Shown here: one piece after another, positions 1 to 8,535 of the stretch
Numbering within the stretch: position 1 is the stretch's first letter
Layout: each line of letters starts with the position of its first letter
Source: an uncultured bacterium
GTDB taxonomy: Bacteria > Bacillota_I > Bacilli_A > RFN20 > CAG-826
Length of the DNA: 41,742 bases
Direction: 5' to 3'
NCBI GenBank assembly: GCA_949297055.1
Contig: CASFRI010000028.1
Coordinates: 1-41,742 of the forward strand
The notes under the pieces: model-generated
Told to the model about the DNA's origin: nothing
The model's database searches: none
The model's input: the letters and a program-made list of their open reading frames with translations, nothing else
Made by a program: the position numbers and the translations under genes

Positions 1-34
1 CAGCATCAGAATAATATCTGTGACCATATCCCAT
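1..34 (-). CDS. 5' end of an unidentified gene (partial)
   Basis: Eleven codons run off the left edge, reading MGYGHRYYSDA. The ATG at 34 is preceded by a near-ideal ribosome site (GGAGGTGA) seven bases upstream, so the start is real even though the protein cannot be identified. It lies just downstream of tRNA-Ala on the same strand, behind that tRNA's terminator. The ribosome site is buried in a 9-bp hairpin (separate entry). Genes beside tRNA 3' ends are often parts of integrated elements, but nothing in these few residues proves that here. Confidence 0.5.
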   Translation of the reverse strand, partial: MGYGHRYYSDA

Positions 35-39
35 AAAAA

Positions 40-62
40 ATCACCTCCATTACGGAGATGAT
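40..62 (-). promoter_or_regulatory. hairpin that sequesters a ribosome-binding site
   Basis: On the minus strand ATCATCTCC pairs with GGAGGTGAT (9 bp, one G-U wobble) across a 5-base loop. The 3' arm is the whole Shine-Dalgarno sequence of the gene starting at 34. If formed in the mRNA it would block initiation. Such masking is known for transposase genes, where it silences read-through transcripts, and for thermosensors; which applies here is unknown. Confidence 0.5.
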
Positions 63-154
63 AATTCAATAGGCATTTATATGTAAGTGTGGATATCTTT
101 TACTTATACTAATTTTATATAAATAATTTGCTACTCAAAATGCTACCCAAAAAT

Positions 155-179
155 AAAAAAGCATAGTGCTAGACTATGT
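155..179 (-). terminator. terminator after tRNA-Ala
   Basis: CATAGT-GCTAG-ACTATG forms a 6-bp stem, extended by A-T and G-U pairs, with a T-run on the minus-strand side. It lies directly downstream of the tRNA. Just beyond it TGCTAC occurs twice, 12 bp apart (129 and 141). Confidence 0.6.
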
Positions 180-190
180 TTTTATCGTAC

Positions 191-266
191 TGGTGGATCT
201 GACGGGGATCGAACCCGCTACCTCATCGTTGCGAACGATGCGCTCTCCCAGATGAGCTACAGACCC
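191..266 (-). tRNA. tRNA-Ala (anticodon CGC)
   Basis: A 76-base cloverleaf reads on the minus strand. The acceptor GGGTCTG pairs with CAGATCC and gives the G3:U70 wobble that marks alanine tRNAs. The anticodon stem CATCG/CGATG encloses loop TTCGCAA, so the anticodon is CGC (codon GCG). The T-arm GGTTCGATCC is standard, and the 3' CCA is encoded. Confidence 0.96.
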
Positions 267-269
267 AGC

Positions 270-294
270 GTCTATTTATATTAACTAAATAGAC
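270..294. repeat. 9-bp inverted repeat at the tRNA 5' end
   Basis: GTCTATTTA and TAAATAGAC are perfect inverted copies around a 7-base loop. They sit between the rmuC stop and tRNA-Ala, ending 3 bases from the mature tRNA 5' end. There is no T-run, so it is not a typical terminator. It could mark a processing site in an rmuC-tRNA transcript. Confidence 0.5.
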
Positions 295-309
295 ATTTAA
301 TTACAAGAA

Positions 310-1494
310 TTATTCGCCGTTGTTTGTGTCATAATCGATTGCTTCGTTCATCTCAATTTGATTGATGTTTACATTAGCAATAGCGTTAAATTTTTTCGTA
401 ATTTTATTAGATGTGATATTAAGTTCATTTTTAGACTTTTCTAAGGAGTCAAAGCGTGTGGTAAATGTATCCCATCTCTTTTTAAATAATTCAAATTCTT
501 TAGCTAACATAGAAAGATTTTTTTCAATAACTTCTAAATTCTTCGTTCTTCTAACTTGCTTATTGAAGAAATTAACTGTTGCAAGAAGAGGATGCAAAGA
601 TGATGGTGAAGCTAAAACGACATTGGATGCGCGGGCACTATCAACAACGTCACTTAAATTAGTGTTTATGAACCACATGATACCATCGCTAGGTACGAAT
701 AAAATAGCAAATGGAGCAGTCACGTTAGATACAACATATTGCTTAACTTTATCGACATGAGCAATTACTTCTTTTTTAAATTGTTTCAACGCTGCACCTT
801 TTTCTTCACCTTTAATAGTTCCATCTAATAGTGTTTCATAATTGCTAAAGGGAAACTTGGAATCAATACATATTAGATGGTTAGGTTCAGGTAGGAACAC
901 AACTGCGTCTGGACGAATTAAATCACCGCTTAAATTTTTAAAAGTGTATTGTTCGCTATAACCATCTGGATAATCACCAAATACGCTAGCGAGAAGATTA
1001 GATAAAGTTAGTTCGCCCCAACGCCCTCTAGTTTGGTTGCCTTTTAAAATATTAGTTAAATCTAAAACATTATCTTCTAATGAACCTAGGTTTTTTTGCG
1101 CTTCATCAATCTTACCTAATTTTTCAGAGAAATCTTTAAAAAATTGTTTTGAAGTTGTTAGTGAATTAACTAATTGATCATTCACACCCTTTGAAAGACT
1201 GTTAATCTTATTTTGTAGTTCATTATCTAATTTATGCATCCTTTCACTAAATTCATTATTTTGTTTTAAAATCTTTTCATTTAAATCACTAAAACTTTTC
1301 ACCAAATTTAAATTTAAATCGCTTTGTAATTTATTAATGCTATTTTGAACTTCTTTATTGTTATCTTCTTGCGTTAGAGTAGGGACTTCTTTTGTGATTT
1401 TGCTAAACTTATTAAAGAAAAATATGAACACTAAGATAATTGATATGAATAAAACAGAAACAATTACTGTTAATATAATTTCTAAAATAGTCAT
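310..1494 (-). CDS. rmuC: DNA recombination protein RmuC family
   Basis: A 394-residue protein with one N-terminal membrane segment (about 5-27), a long charged coiled-coil-like region (about 30-150) and the RmuC domain (about 150-345). The domain includes GRWGELTL and an RPDAVVFLPE...CIDSKFPF block, which carries the PD-(D/E)XK-like nuclease motif of the family. RmuC proteins limit inversions and other rearrangements at repeats and are usually membrane-tethered. Length and architecture are normal. Its ATG shares one base with the stop of the aminopeptidase upstream (TAATG), so the two are probably translated together. tRNA-Ala follows on the same strand. Confidence 0.92.
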   Translation of the reverse strand: MTILEIILTVIVSVLFISIILVFIFFFNKFSKITKEVPTLTQEDNNKEVQNSINKLQSDLNLNLVKSFSDLNEKILKQNNEFSERMHKLDNELQNKINSLSKGVNDQLVNSLTTSKQFFKDFSEKLGKIDEAQKNLGSLEDNVLDLTNILKGNQTRGRWGELTLSNLLASVFGDYPDGYSEQYTFKNLSGDLIRPDAVVFLPEPNHLICIDSKFPFSNYETLLDGTIKGEEKGAALKQFKKEVIAHVDKVKQYVVSNVTAPFAILFVPSDGIMWFINTNLSDVVDSARASNVVLASPSSLHPLLATVNFFNKQVRRTKNLEVIEKNLSMLAKEFELFKKRWDTFTTRFDSLEKSKNELNITSNKITKKFNAIANVNINQIEMNEAIDYDTNNGE

Positions 1495-2720
1495 TAAATA
1501 GCCCAGGTCCCTTCTTTAAAGATATCTAATACCCTACCATCTCTAAGATGCGCTTTAATTGATAAATCTCTTGTTCCAATCATAAAATCGACGTGGATCA
1601 TCGAATCATTAATGCCTGCTTCTTTTAATTCCTCTGTGGTCATATTTTCAAATCCTTCATAGCAATTAGAAAAACCTTGACCTAAGGCAAGATGACAACA
1701 AGCATTTTCGTCGAATAAAGTTTCGTAAAATATCGTCTTTTCTTGATTGACGCTAGATTCGAAAGGTACAAGTGCAACTTCGCCTAATTGTTTTGCTCCT
1801 TCATCTTGAGAAATCATCACCTCTAATAATTTTTGATTTTTCTTAGCTTCTACTTTAGAAACTTTTCCGTCTTCAAAGTAGATGGAAAAATCTTCGATTA
1901 ATTCACCTGCGTAACTTAAATGTTTAGAAGCATGAACAACCCCTTCAGCCTTACCCGCCCAAGGAGTAATAAAACATTCTTCCGTAGGAATATTAGGATT
2001 ATAATACACCCCATTTGCGATATTAACTTCGCCACCAGCAATCCATTTAGTCTTAGGAAGTAACCAAACTTTAAAATCAGTGCCGTTCGATGAATGATAT
2101 TCTAAATAATCGATATCTAAAGCATTTAATTTATCCATCTTTTCTTTTAAGTAAGCATTGTGTTTTTTCCATGCTTCAATTGGCTCATCCGTCGCATGAG
2201 ACATTCTTAAAATAGCGTTCCATAGTTCTTCCACCGCTTTATTAACTGGAAGGTGAGGATAAACCTTTTTCGCCCATTTTTTACCTGGAACCGCGGCAAT
2301 AACCCATTGTTGACGATTTTCAATCTTATCGCGATATGGCTTAGTGATAGGGAATTTCATTTTTCTTGCTTCTGCAACTTTATGTTGATCAATACCTTTT
2401 AAACCATCTGGGTCATCACTTAAAATGTGGATGCACACTGGTAAGACATCTACGCTATATTGAAGTTTAGATTCTTCGTAAGGCAAAACTTCACCTAAAT
2501 CTTGTAACTTCATATATTTATAATTAAGTTTAGTCAAAGCATCGTTAGAGTAAATGACATCTACTCTTTTAGCTTTGGCTTTATAGCATTCTTTTACGAG
2601 CATCGTAAGGAAATCTAATTGCTCTAAATTGTAATAAATCCAAACAACTTGTCCTGGACGAACATTTGCCCCAACTTTAACAATTAATTCGGCATACTTT
2701 TTCATCTTTGCTTTATTCAT
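1494..2720 (-). CDS. M29 family aminopeptidase (AmpS/PepS type)
   Basis: A 408-residue protein matching metallo-aminopeptidases of family M29, which remove N-terminal residues from peptides in the cytoplasm using two metal ions. Family landmarks are in order: the TEECFITP segment, the LGEVALVP Glu, the His of ACCHLALGQGF, and the His/Asp pair in MIHVDFMIG, together the expected metal ligands and active site. No signal peptide is visible. The ATG at 2720 has AAGGAG 8 bases upstream. A TATAAT-like box lies at 2756-2761, but no good -35 was found. rmuC follows with a one-base overlap. Confidence 0.92.
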   Translation of the reverse strand: MNKAKMKKYAELIVKVGANVRPGQVVWIYYNLEQLDFLTMLVKECYKAKAKRVDVIYSNDALTKLNYKYMKLQDLGEVLPYEESKLQYSVDVLPVCIHILSDDPDGLKGIDQHKVAEARKMKFPITKPYRDKIENRQQWVIAAVPGKKWAKKVYPHLPVNKAVEELWNAILRMSHATDEPIEAWKKHNAYLKEKMDKLNALDIDYLEYHSSNGTDFKVWLLPKTKWIAGGEVNIANGVYYNPNIPTEECFITPWAGKAEGVVHASKHLSYAGELIEDFSIYFEDGKVSKVEAKKNQKLLEVMISQDEGAKQLGEVALVPFESSVNQEKTIFYETLFDENACCHLALGQGFSNCYEGFENMTTEELKEAGINDSMIHVDFMIGTRDLSIKAHLRDGRVLDIFKEGTWAI

Positions 2721-2771
2721 AACTATAACTCCTTATTATTTATTAGATACGTTATATTATAGATGAAAATC

Positions 2772-2794
2772 AAAAAAAGATGATTGATATCATC
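2772..2794 (-). terminator. terminator after ogt
   Basis: The minus strand reads GATGA-TATCAA-TCATC followed by seven T. It separates the esterase-ogt transcript from the aminopeptidase-rmuC unit. Confidence 0.65.
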
Positions 2795-2802
2795 TAAAAA
2801 TT

Positions 2803-3279
2803 TTATTTTTCAAATGAAAGTAGCCACTTCTTCTTATCTACACCAGCGTTAAATCCTCCAATCGATCCATTAGAAGAAATAATTCTATGACAAGGATAAA
2901 TTAATAAGATTTTATTCTTTTTCAGTGCTTGGCCAATGGAACGATAAGAAACATTTTTCTTCGTTATTGATTTAATATAATCCCCTACTTGTTTATAAGT
3001 TCTAGTTTCTCCAAAAGGAATTTGATAAATATAATTCATCACTAATTGATAAAATGCAGAACCTTCTACTTTCATAAGAAAATTAATATCTTTTGGTTTT
3101 TTATTAAAGTAAGCATCAAGCCAAATTTTAACTTTGTTAGTTAAAGTTGTTTCTTTCTTAATAACGTCATTTAAAAATGAATTCTTACTTTTATCAAAAC
3201 TAAGACCAATTAAATAATTGTCTTCTTCTAAAATAAATAAATCTCCTAAAGGAGAAAGAAATGTGTCATAACTAATCAT
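2803..3279 (-). CDS. ogt: methylated-DNA--protein-cysteine methyltransferase
   Basis: A 158-residue suicide DNA-repair protein that moves the alkyl group from O6-alkylguanine to its own cysteine. The active-site PCHR motif lies within IYPCHRIISSNGSIGGF, and the DNA-binding block IPFGETRTYKQVGDYI precedes it, as in Ogt/MGMT proteins. The C-terminal GGFNAGVDKKKWLL is typical. The first ~70 residues are a short, divergent N-terminal domain. Its ATG lies inside the last codons of the esterase gene (8-base overlap), so the pair is co-transcribed. A terminator follows. Confidence 0.95.
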   Translation of the reverse strand: MISYDTFLSPLGDLFILEEDNYLIGLSFDKSKNSFLNDVIKKETTLTNKVKIWLDAYFNKKPKDINFLMKVEGSAFYQLVMNYIYQIPFGETRTYKQVGDYIKSITKKNVSYRSIGQALKKNKILLIYPCHRIISSNGSIGGFNAGVDKKKWLLSFEK

Positions 3280-4123
3280 TGATAACTTCCTTAATAAATT
3301 GATTTCTATTTTTTAACGCATTAATTGTTAAAGGTGAATCTCTTACAATATCAAATCCATGCATCGCTTTATAATTCATGAAATGTCTTGCATTAAATTT
3401 ATCCGCTAAAGCGAGACCTTCATCACGCAAACAATCATATTCACAAGTTTCAATATATGTTTTAGGAATATAAAGAAAATTTATATCTAAGAAATTATCA
3501 ATCTTTTGTCCTTTTAAAAATCTTTCCCACATCAAATTATTCAATTCATCATTCCACAAAGGCGTATCTTTAAATAATTTTTTAGAAGGAAAATTATGTT
3601 CATTTGTGACGACCGGATAAAGTAACACTAAGGCTTTACACTGCTGTAATTTTTTAAATAAGTCTAACGCTAGATAACAGCCCGCTGAATCACCCATAAG
3701 AATTGTTTCTTCACTTTTTAAATCTAGATAATGAAAAGCTTTTTCTACTTGATTTTCTAACTTTGGATGAAGAAGTTTTGTATCAAAATCAAGATAGTAA
3801 ATGACAACATCGTTATGTAAAACATAATCGACGATATTTTGATAATGATACGTTCCGCTTTTAAATGCGAAGGCTCCACCGTGAAGATAAAAAACTGGGG
3901 TTAAAGAACTTATATCAACATTCTTTTTATAAAAAACATAAATATTAAACTTATCATCATTATCTTTCACTTTAATCTTTTGAAGGTTAATAAATTTCTT
4001 CGCTTTTTTAGGATAAGATGCAAACCGCGCTTTCAAACGTGAAAGAAAGAAAGTAAATGCGTTGAAGGGAGGTTTCATCCTCGTCATCATCGATTTTAAA
4101 CTAGGATCAAAATCATATGCCAT
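3272..4123 (-). CDS. alpha/beta-hydrolase, esterase/lipase (HSL-like)
   Basis: A 283-residue cytoplasmic hydrolase. YLHGGAFAFKSG is the oxyanion-hole HGG motif and GDSAG carries the nucleophilic serine of the hormone-sensitive-lipase/acetyl-esterase group. The late MHGFD provides a plausible catalytic His, and the Asp is probably in ETCEYDCLRDEG. No signal peptide is visible. The physiological ester is unknown. It is first in a two-gene unit and overlaps ogt by 8 bases, a pairing for which I see no functional reason. Confidence 0.85.
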   Translation of the reverse strand: MAYDFDPSLKSMMTRMKPPFNAFTFFLSRLKARFASYPKKAKKFINLQKIKVKDNDDKFNIYVFYKKNVDISSLTPVFYLHGGAFAFKSGTYHYQNIVDYVLHNDVVIYYLDFDTKLLHPKLENQVEKAFHYLDLKSEETILMGDSAGCYLALDLFKKLQQCKALVLLYPVVTNEHNFPSKKLFKDTPLWNDELNNLMWERFLKGQKIDNFLDINFLYIPKTYIETCEYDCLRDEGLALADKFNARHFMNYKAMHGFDIVRDSPLTINALKNRNQFIKEVIND

Positions 4124-4143
4124 ATTTTTATTATGACATAAGA

Positions 4144-4175
4144 TAAAAAAATAATCCTACTGAAGTAAGATTATT
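4144..4175 (-). terminator. terminator of the ABC exporter operon
   Basis: On the minus strand AATAATC...GATTATT forms a 7-bp outer stem with three further inner pairs (TAC/GTA) after one mismatch, followed by seven T. It lies just after the lipoprotein stop. Confidence 0.65.
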
Positions 4176-4207
4176 CTTCATAAAAACACTATTAAATAAG
4201 TTTAATT

Positions 4208-4954
4208 TTAATTTGCAAAATAAGCATTTATAACTGGAATAGTCGTAGAATCGATATCTTTTACTTTCGCTTGAGCGAATAAGCCATCAGCGTTATCTAA
4301 CATATCTAGATCATCATCAGTATATAAAGAATAAGTGACGACGTCATCAATTAAACTTACTTCCACACGTGAGAAGTCAAAATAATTATCGACATTTTTA
4401 AATAGCGGAGCGATGAAATACATGAACTCTTGTTTGATTTCATCATCTCCTTCGCCAAAAGTCATAGCGCGTGTACGATTATTACCATCTAAGACAAATC
4501 TTTTATCTAAATTAAGATTTTTAATCTTATGTAACGTGCCAAATCCATCGAAAGTATGAATATTATGTACGCCATCATCTCTATCAATAATAACATTTGC
4601 GCCATCAGGAATAGTTAAATCACTAGAACCATGTTTTAAGTAAAAATGTTTCATACTTCCATCTTCATTTAAATAACCAGAATTGACGTTATTAGAATCA
4701 TACATATATAAAGCATTTTCCGTCCATAAAGTCGTTCTCGCTAAGGTTAAAGTAAAACCATTTGTCTTATTAATTTCTTCTAGTGCATCACTTGTTAAAT
4801 AAATTGTACTTTCACGCGTAAAATTTATATCCGCAGCATTTAAAATGTCTTCTAATGATAAAGCAGTCGCATAATAAACAATTTGAGAAGTTGTACACCC
4901 CACAAGTGTTGAGGCTAAGACAATTAATAAACTAGATTTAAATATCTTTTTCAT
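4208..4954 (-). CDS. predicted lipoprotein of unknown function
   Basis: A 248-residue protein beginning MKKIFKSSLLIVLAS, with lipobox LVGC placing the lipid-modified cysteine at residue 20. The start at 4954 is chosen because AAAGGAG lies directly upstream and a lipoprotein signal follows; the reading frame is open further upstream, but that part overlaps the preceding gene. The mature part is rich in acidic residues and has no motif I recognise. It is the third gene of the ABC exporter operon, 34 bases after the second subunit and before the terminator. It may serve the exporter on the outer face of the membrane, which is inference from position only. Confidence 0.75.
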   Translation of the reverse strand: MKKIFKSSLLIVLASTLVGCTTSQIVYYATALSLEDILNAADINFTRESTIYLTSDALEEINKTNGFTLTLARTTLWTENALYMYDSNNVNSGYLNEDGSMKHFYLKHGSSDLTIPDGANVIIDRDDGVHNIHTFDGFGTLHKIKNLNLDKRFVLDGNNRTRAMTFGEGDDEIKQEFMYFIAPLFKNVDNYFDFSRVEVSLIDDVVTYSLYTDDDLDMLDNADGLFAQAKVKDIDSTTIPVINAYFAN

Positions 4955-4988
4955 TTTTTTCTCCTTTAAATACTTTAACACAAATTGT

Positions 4989-6716
4989 TCAATTGTTTGC
5001 AAACTGTGTTTGATAAAGCTTATAATATTCGCCCTTTTTCTTCATTAACTCTTCATGGCTTCCTTCTTCAATTAGCCTTCCATCATCTAACATTAAAATC
5101 TTATCAGAATTTACAATCGTAGACAGACGATGTGCAATGACAATTGAAGTTTTGCCTGTCATCATCTCATCAAAGTCTTTTTGAATAAGTTTTTCATTCA
5201 CTGTATCAATATTAGAAGTCGCTTCATCAAGAATTAACATCTCTTTAGGATTTAACATTAAACGATTAATGCACAACAATTGCTTTTGGCCAGATGATAA
5301 ACCGCTCGTATTGGAAACGACACTTTCAAAGCCTTTATCCATTTGATCGATGAAATATTTAGAACCCGACATCTTTGATGTCTTTAATATTTCTTCTTCG
5401 CTCGCTAAGTCGTTCGCATACTTAATATTTTCTAAAATCGTCCCATGGAAAATCCATGTGTCTTGTAAGACCATTCCAATAGATGATCTTAATGAATCTG
5501 CGTTTATTTCATTAATGTCTTTCCCATCAATTAAAATTGAACCGTTATCAGGTTGATAAAATTTCATAATTAAATTAATTAAAGTTGTCTTACCACACCC
5601 CGTCTTACCCACGATGGCGACGTGACTTCCTTCTTTAATTGTAAAAGACATATCTTTAATGATTGGCTTATCTTTAACGTATGAAAAATTTACGTGATCA
5701 AACACTAAATCACCGACGTGATTAATAATAAGTTCACCATCTTCGACTTCTTTAAAATTCACTAAGTCTTGGACACGCTTAGAAGAAGCATAAGCAGTTT
5801 GAAGTTGAGAAATAACTTCAGATACTTCGTTAAATGGATTTGTGTAATTATTTGTAAACATCAAATAGGTCATTAAAGCCCCGGTAGTCAAAGCGATGAT
5901 ATCATCTAAGATAAATATGGCTCCAACTACAACCACTACCCCATAAATAATTGAATTGATAAGTCTTGTCGTCGGATTGATGACCGAAGAATAAAATGAA
6001 GCCTTCATATCGTGCTTTTTAAGAACTTTAGCAATAGAATCAAAATCATTTTCAGCTTGTAATTGATGATTGCTAGCGATGATAACTTTTTGATTTTCAA
6101 TATGCTCGTTCGCTAATGCACTTAACTTGCCTCGATAACTAGATTGTAACGCGAATGTTTTAGCGGTTCCTTTAGCGATGATCGTTGCAAAGATGATCGA
6201 TAAAGGAGTGAGCAAAAATACAATTAACGCTAGTTGCCAAGAGAAGACAAACATCATCACTAATGTAGCAACAATCATAAAAAATCCGGTAAAAAGCTGA
6301 ATAAATGTTTGAATAATTCCTTCTTGAATAATGCTAATATCATTAATTAAAGTCGACATTATGTCGCCATATTTTGTATTATCAATAACGCTTAAATGCG
6401 TATAAAGAATTTTATTGAATGCAGCGTTACGCATGTCGCGAGCGATTTTATAAGAAACGCTAGAAGATAAATAAGCTAAAATCCAATAAAACAACGAACC
6501 GATAAGCATCATACCTAAGATTGATAAAATAATGTAAACAATACGAGTAAAATCGACTGTTTCAAGCATGTAATCAAGCGCCCAGCCACTAGCGATAGGA
6601 ATATAAATGTTAGAAGCGACATAAAATAAAGAACAAATGAAAGCAATTATTAAAGGTAAGGCGTAAGGCTTCATAAATGAGAACATAAATTTTAGAGGTG
6701 AAACATTTTTCTTCAT
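4989..6716 (-). CDS. ABC exporter subunit B (canonical ATPase half)
   Basis: A 575-residue half-transporter: six membrane segments in about 1-310, then an ATP-binding domain. Walker A is GKTGCGKT (370-377), the signature is LSSGQ (473-477), Walker B with catalytic Glu is LILDE (494-498), and the switch is His529 (VIAHR). The signature departs from LSGGQ, as expected for the half that completes the degenerate site of a heterodimer. I start at 6716 (MKKNVSP), not ten codons upstream, because GGAGG lies 7 bases before it and its ATG overlaps the partner's TGA. Such pairs (TM287/288, BmrCD, LmrCD) export lipids or drugs. Confidence 0.92.
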   Translation of the reverse strand: MKKNVSPLKFMFSFMKPYALPLIIAFICSLFYVASNIYIPIASGWALDYMLETVDFTRIVYIILSILGMMLIGSLFYWILAYLSSSVSYKIARDMRNAAFNKILYTHLSVIDNTKYGDIMSTLINDISIIQEGIIQTFIQLFTGFFMIVATLVMMFVFSWQLALIVFLLTPLSIIFATIIAKGTAKTFALQSSYRGKLSALANEHIENQKVIIASNHQLQAENDFDSIAKVLKKHDMKASFYSSVINPTTRLINSIIYGVVVVVGAIFILDDIIALTTGALMTYLMFTNNYTNPFNEVSEVISQLQTAYASSKRVQDLVNFKEVEDGELIINHVGDLVFDHVNFSYVKDKPIIKDMSFTIKEGSHVAIVGKTGCGKTTLINLIMKFYQPDNGSILIDGKDINEINADSLRSSIGMVLQDTWIFHGTILENIKYANDLASEEEILKTSKMSGSKYFIDQMDKGFESVVSNTSGLSSGQKQLLCINRLMLNPKEMLILDEATSNIDTVNEKLIQKDFDEMMTGKTSIVIAHRLSTIVNSDKILMLDDGRLIEEGSHEELMKKKGEYYKLYQTQFANN

Positions 6717-8437
6717 GCTTGTACCTCCACATTTTGAGAAAGGCAAATATGACGATAAACTTCACAATTTTTAATTAAATCGTCATGGCTTCCAACACCT
6801 TTAATTTCACCTTTTTCCATGACGATAATTTCATCGCAATCTTTGATAGAAGAAACACGTTGCGAAACGTAAATTATCAATTTGTCTTTAAGATTATCTT
6901 TGATAGCTTTTCTTAAATTAAAATCCGTTTTAAAATCTAGTGCGCTTGAAGCATCATCTAACACTAAGACGCGAGAGTCTTTACATAAACTTCGAGCGAT
7001 AGTAAGTCTTTGTCTTTGACCACCAGAAAAGTTTTTCCCACCTTGATTAACTTTAGCCTCTAATCCGTCTTTTGCTTCCACAACATCTAAACATTGGGCA
7101 ATCTTTAATGAATTAAACATTAATTCCTCACTTGCATTTTCATTTGCAAATTTTAAATTAGAAGCAATCGTTCCTGTAAATAGTACTGGGTTTTGCGATA
7201 CGATGGCGATATTTTCATTCACGCTTTTAAAACTAAGATTTTGGATATCTTTATCTTGGAAATAAATATGGCCATCACTTACATCATAAAAATGATTCAT
7301 TAAATACATTAAAGTAGTTTTACCCGCCCCAGTTCCGCCAATAAGACCATAGGTCTTTCCTTCTAATAAAGTTAAATTAATATTTGCTACCGCGGGACTT
7401 GCATCTTTGTTATAAGCAAAACTTACGTCTTTAAATTCAATCTTAATTTGTTCATTTTTATTAATTTCTTCATGTCCTACTTTTAGAGTTGTTTCAGTCG
7501 CAAAAACTTCGTTGATACGCTTCGCACAAGATGAGCCTTTAGCAAAGATGACGATCAAGTTTGCCACTACGACGATTGCCGCGGATATCTGAAACATGTA
7601 ATTCACTAAAGAAACGATATCGCCTTGGCTAAGTGTTCCTCCACTAACATTAATCGCACCTAAATATAAAATTAAAATGATACAGCTATTAATAACAAGT
7701 AAATTCAAAGGATTAGAAAGGGAAGAAAATCTTGATAATCTTTCAGAAACTTGTTGAACGCTCGCGGTTTTAAAAGTAAAACGTTTGCGTTCGTAATCTT
7801 GCTTATTAAAAGCGCGAACAATTCTTGCTCCAGTTAGATTATCTTCACTAATTTTTGTAAGATCATCCATGCCGGATTGAATCTTGGTGTTATAAGGAAT
7901 AGAAATAAAACCAATAAGAAAAATAATTAAGCCTAATAAGACGCCACCTAGAAGGAAAATCCAACATAAGTTAGGAGCGATAAAAATCGATAAAATAAGC
8001 GCTCCAACGACGATGAATGGGGCCCTAACAGCAAGTCGAAGCATCATCATTAAAGCATTTTGCGTAGCAATTAAATCATTAGAAATATTTGTTTCTAATC
8101 TAGAAGTTGTTAAAGTATCTAGTTCTTTATAAGAAAAAGAATTAATTTTTTCATAAAGTTTGTTTCTTAAAATGTAACCATAATTTGTGGCTACGCGAAT
8201 GGAAAGATATTGACAAACCATCGTCATAGCGAAGCCAACAATGGCTAAAGCAAGTAAAATTAATCCTTGCTGAATAATATAATTAACACCACCATCCCCA
8301 TTAATGCCATTATCGATAATATTTTTGACGATAAAAGGTGTAATTAAACCAAAGACAGCTTCAAATATTTTGAAAATTGGAGCTAAGATAATTTCAATTT
8401 TGTACTTTTTGGCGTATTGAGCAAATAACTTAAACAT
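6713..8437 (-). CDS. ABC exporter subunit A (degenerate ATPase half)
   Basis: A 574-residue half-transporter with six membrane segments (about 15-305) and an ATP-binding domain. Walker A GGTGAGKT (367-374) and signature FSGGQ (470-474) are intact. The catalytic Glu after Walker B is replaced by Asp495 (LVLDD) and the switch His by Gln526 (VSQR). That is the non-hydrolysing site of heterodimeric exporters, matching the altered LSSGQ in the partner. First gene of the operon, joined to its partner by an ATGA overlap. Its ribosome site is weak, and a perfect palindrome sits between the putative promoter and the start. Confidence 0.92.
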   Translation of the reverse strand: MFKLFAQYAKKYKIEIILAPIFKIFEAVFGLITPFIVKNIIDNGINGDGGVNYIIQQGLILLALAIVGFAMTMVCQYLSIRVATNYGYILRNKLYEKINSFSYKELDTLTTSRLETNISNDLIATQNALMMMLRLAVRAPFIVVGALILSIFIAPNLCWIFLLGGVLLGLIIFLIGFISIPYNTKIQSGMDDLTKISEDNLTGARIVRAFNKQDYERKRFTFKTASVQQVSERLSRFSSLSNPLNLLVINSCIILILYLGAINVSGGTLSQGDIVSLVNYMFQISAAIVVVANLIVIFAKGSSCAKRINEVFATETTLKVGHEEINKNEQIKIEFKDVSFAYNKDASPAVANINLTLLEGKTYGLIGGTGAGKTTLMYLMNHFYDVSDGHIYFQDKDIQNLSFKSVNENIAIVSQNPVLFTGTIASNLKFANENASEELMFNSLKIAQCLDVVEAKDGLEAKVNQGGKNFSGGQRQRLTIARSLCKDSRVLVLDDASSALDFKTDFNLRKAIKDNLKDKLIIYVSQRVSSIKDCDEIIVMEKGEIKGVGSHDDLIKNCEVYRHICLSQNVEVQA

Positions 8438-8450
8438 ATGTCTGTTTACC

Positions 8451-8467
8451 TATGATAGTTTATCATA
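8451..8467. promoter_or_regulatory. candidate operator upstream of ABC exporter
   Basis: TATGATA-GTT-TATCATA is a perfect 7-bp inverted repeat, centred 22 bases before the first exporter codon and just downstream of a putative promoter. Position and symmetry fit a dimeric repressor site, as is common for drug-exporter operons. No regulator gene is adjacent. Confidence 0.5.
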
Positions 8468-8478
8468 ACAAAAGAAAA

Positions 8479-8507
8479 ATACTATTTAGTTATTTGTTAA
8501 AATACAA
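8479..8507 (-). promoter_or_regulatory. putative promoter of the ABC exporter operon
   Basis: On the minus strand TTGTAT (8507-8502) and TAGTAT (8484-8479) are 17 bases apart. Each is only a partial match to the sigma-A consensus, but the spacing and the downstream palindrome support the call. Confidence 0.35.
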
Positions 8508-8535
8508 AGTGGAAAAAATATAAGTTTTATTTTTA

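Noticed and set aside
4954-5002. Longer N-terminus for the lipoprotein (start at 5002)
   Set aside because: It overlaps the ABC gene, has no ribosome site, and would bury the signal peptide; ATG 4954 has AAAGGAG.
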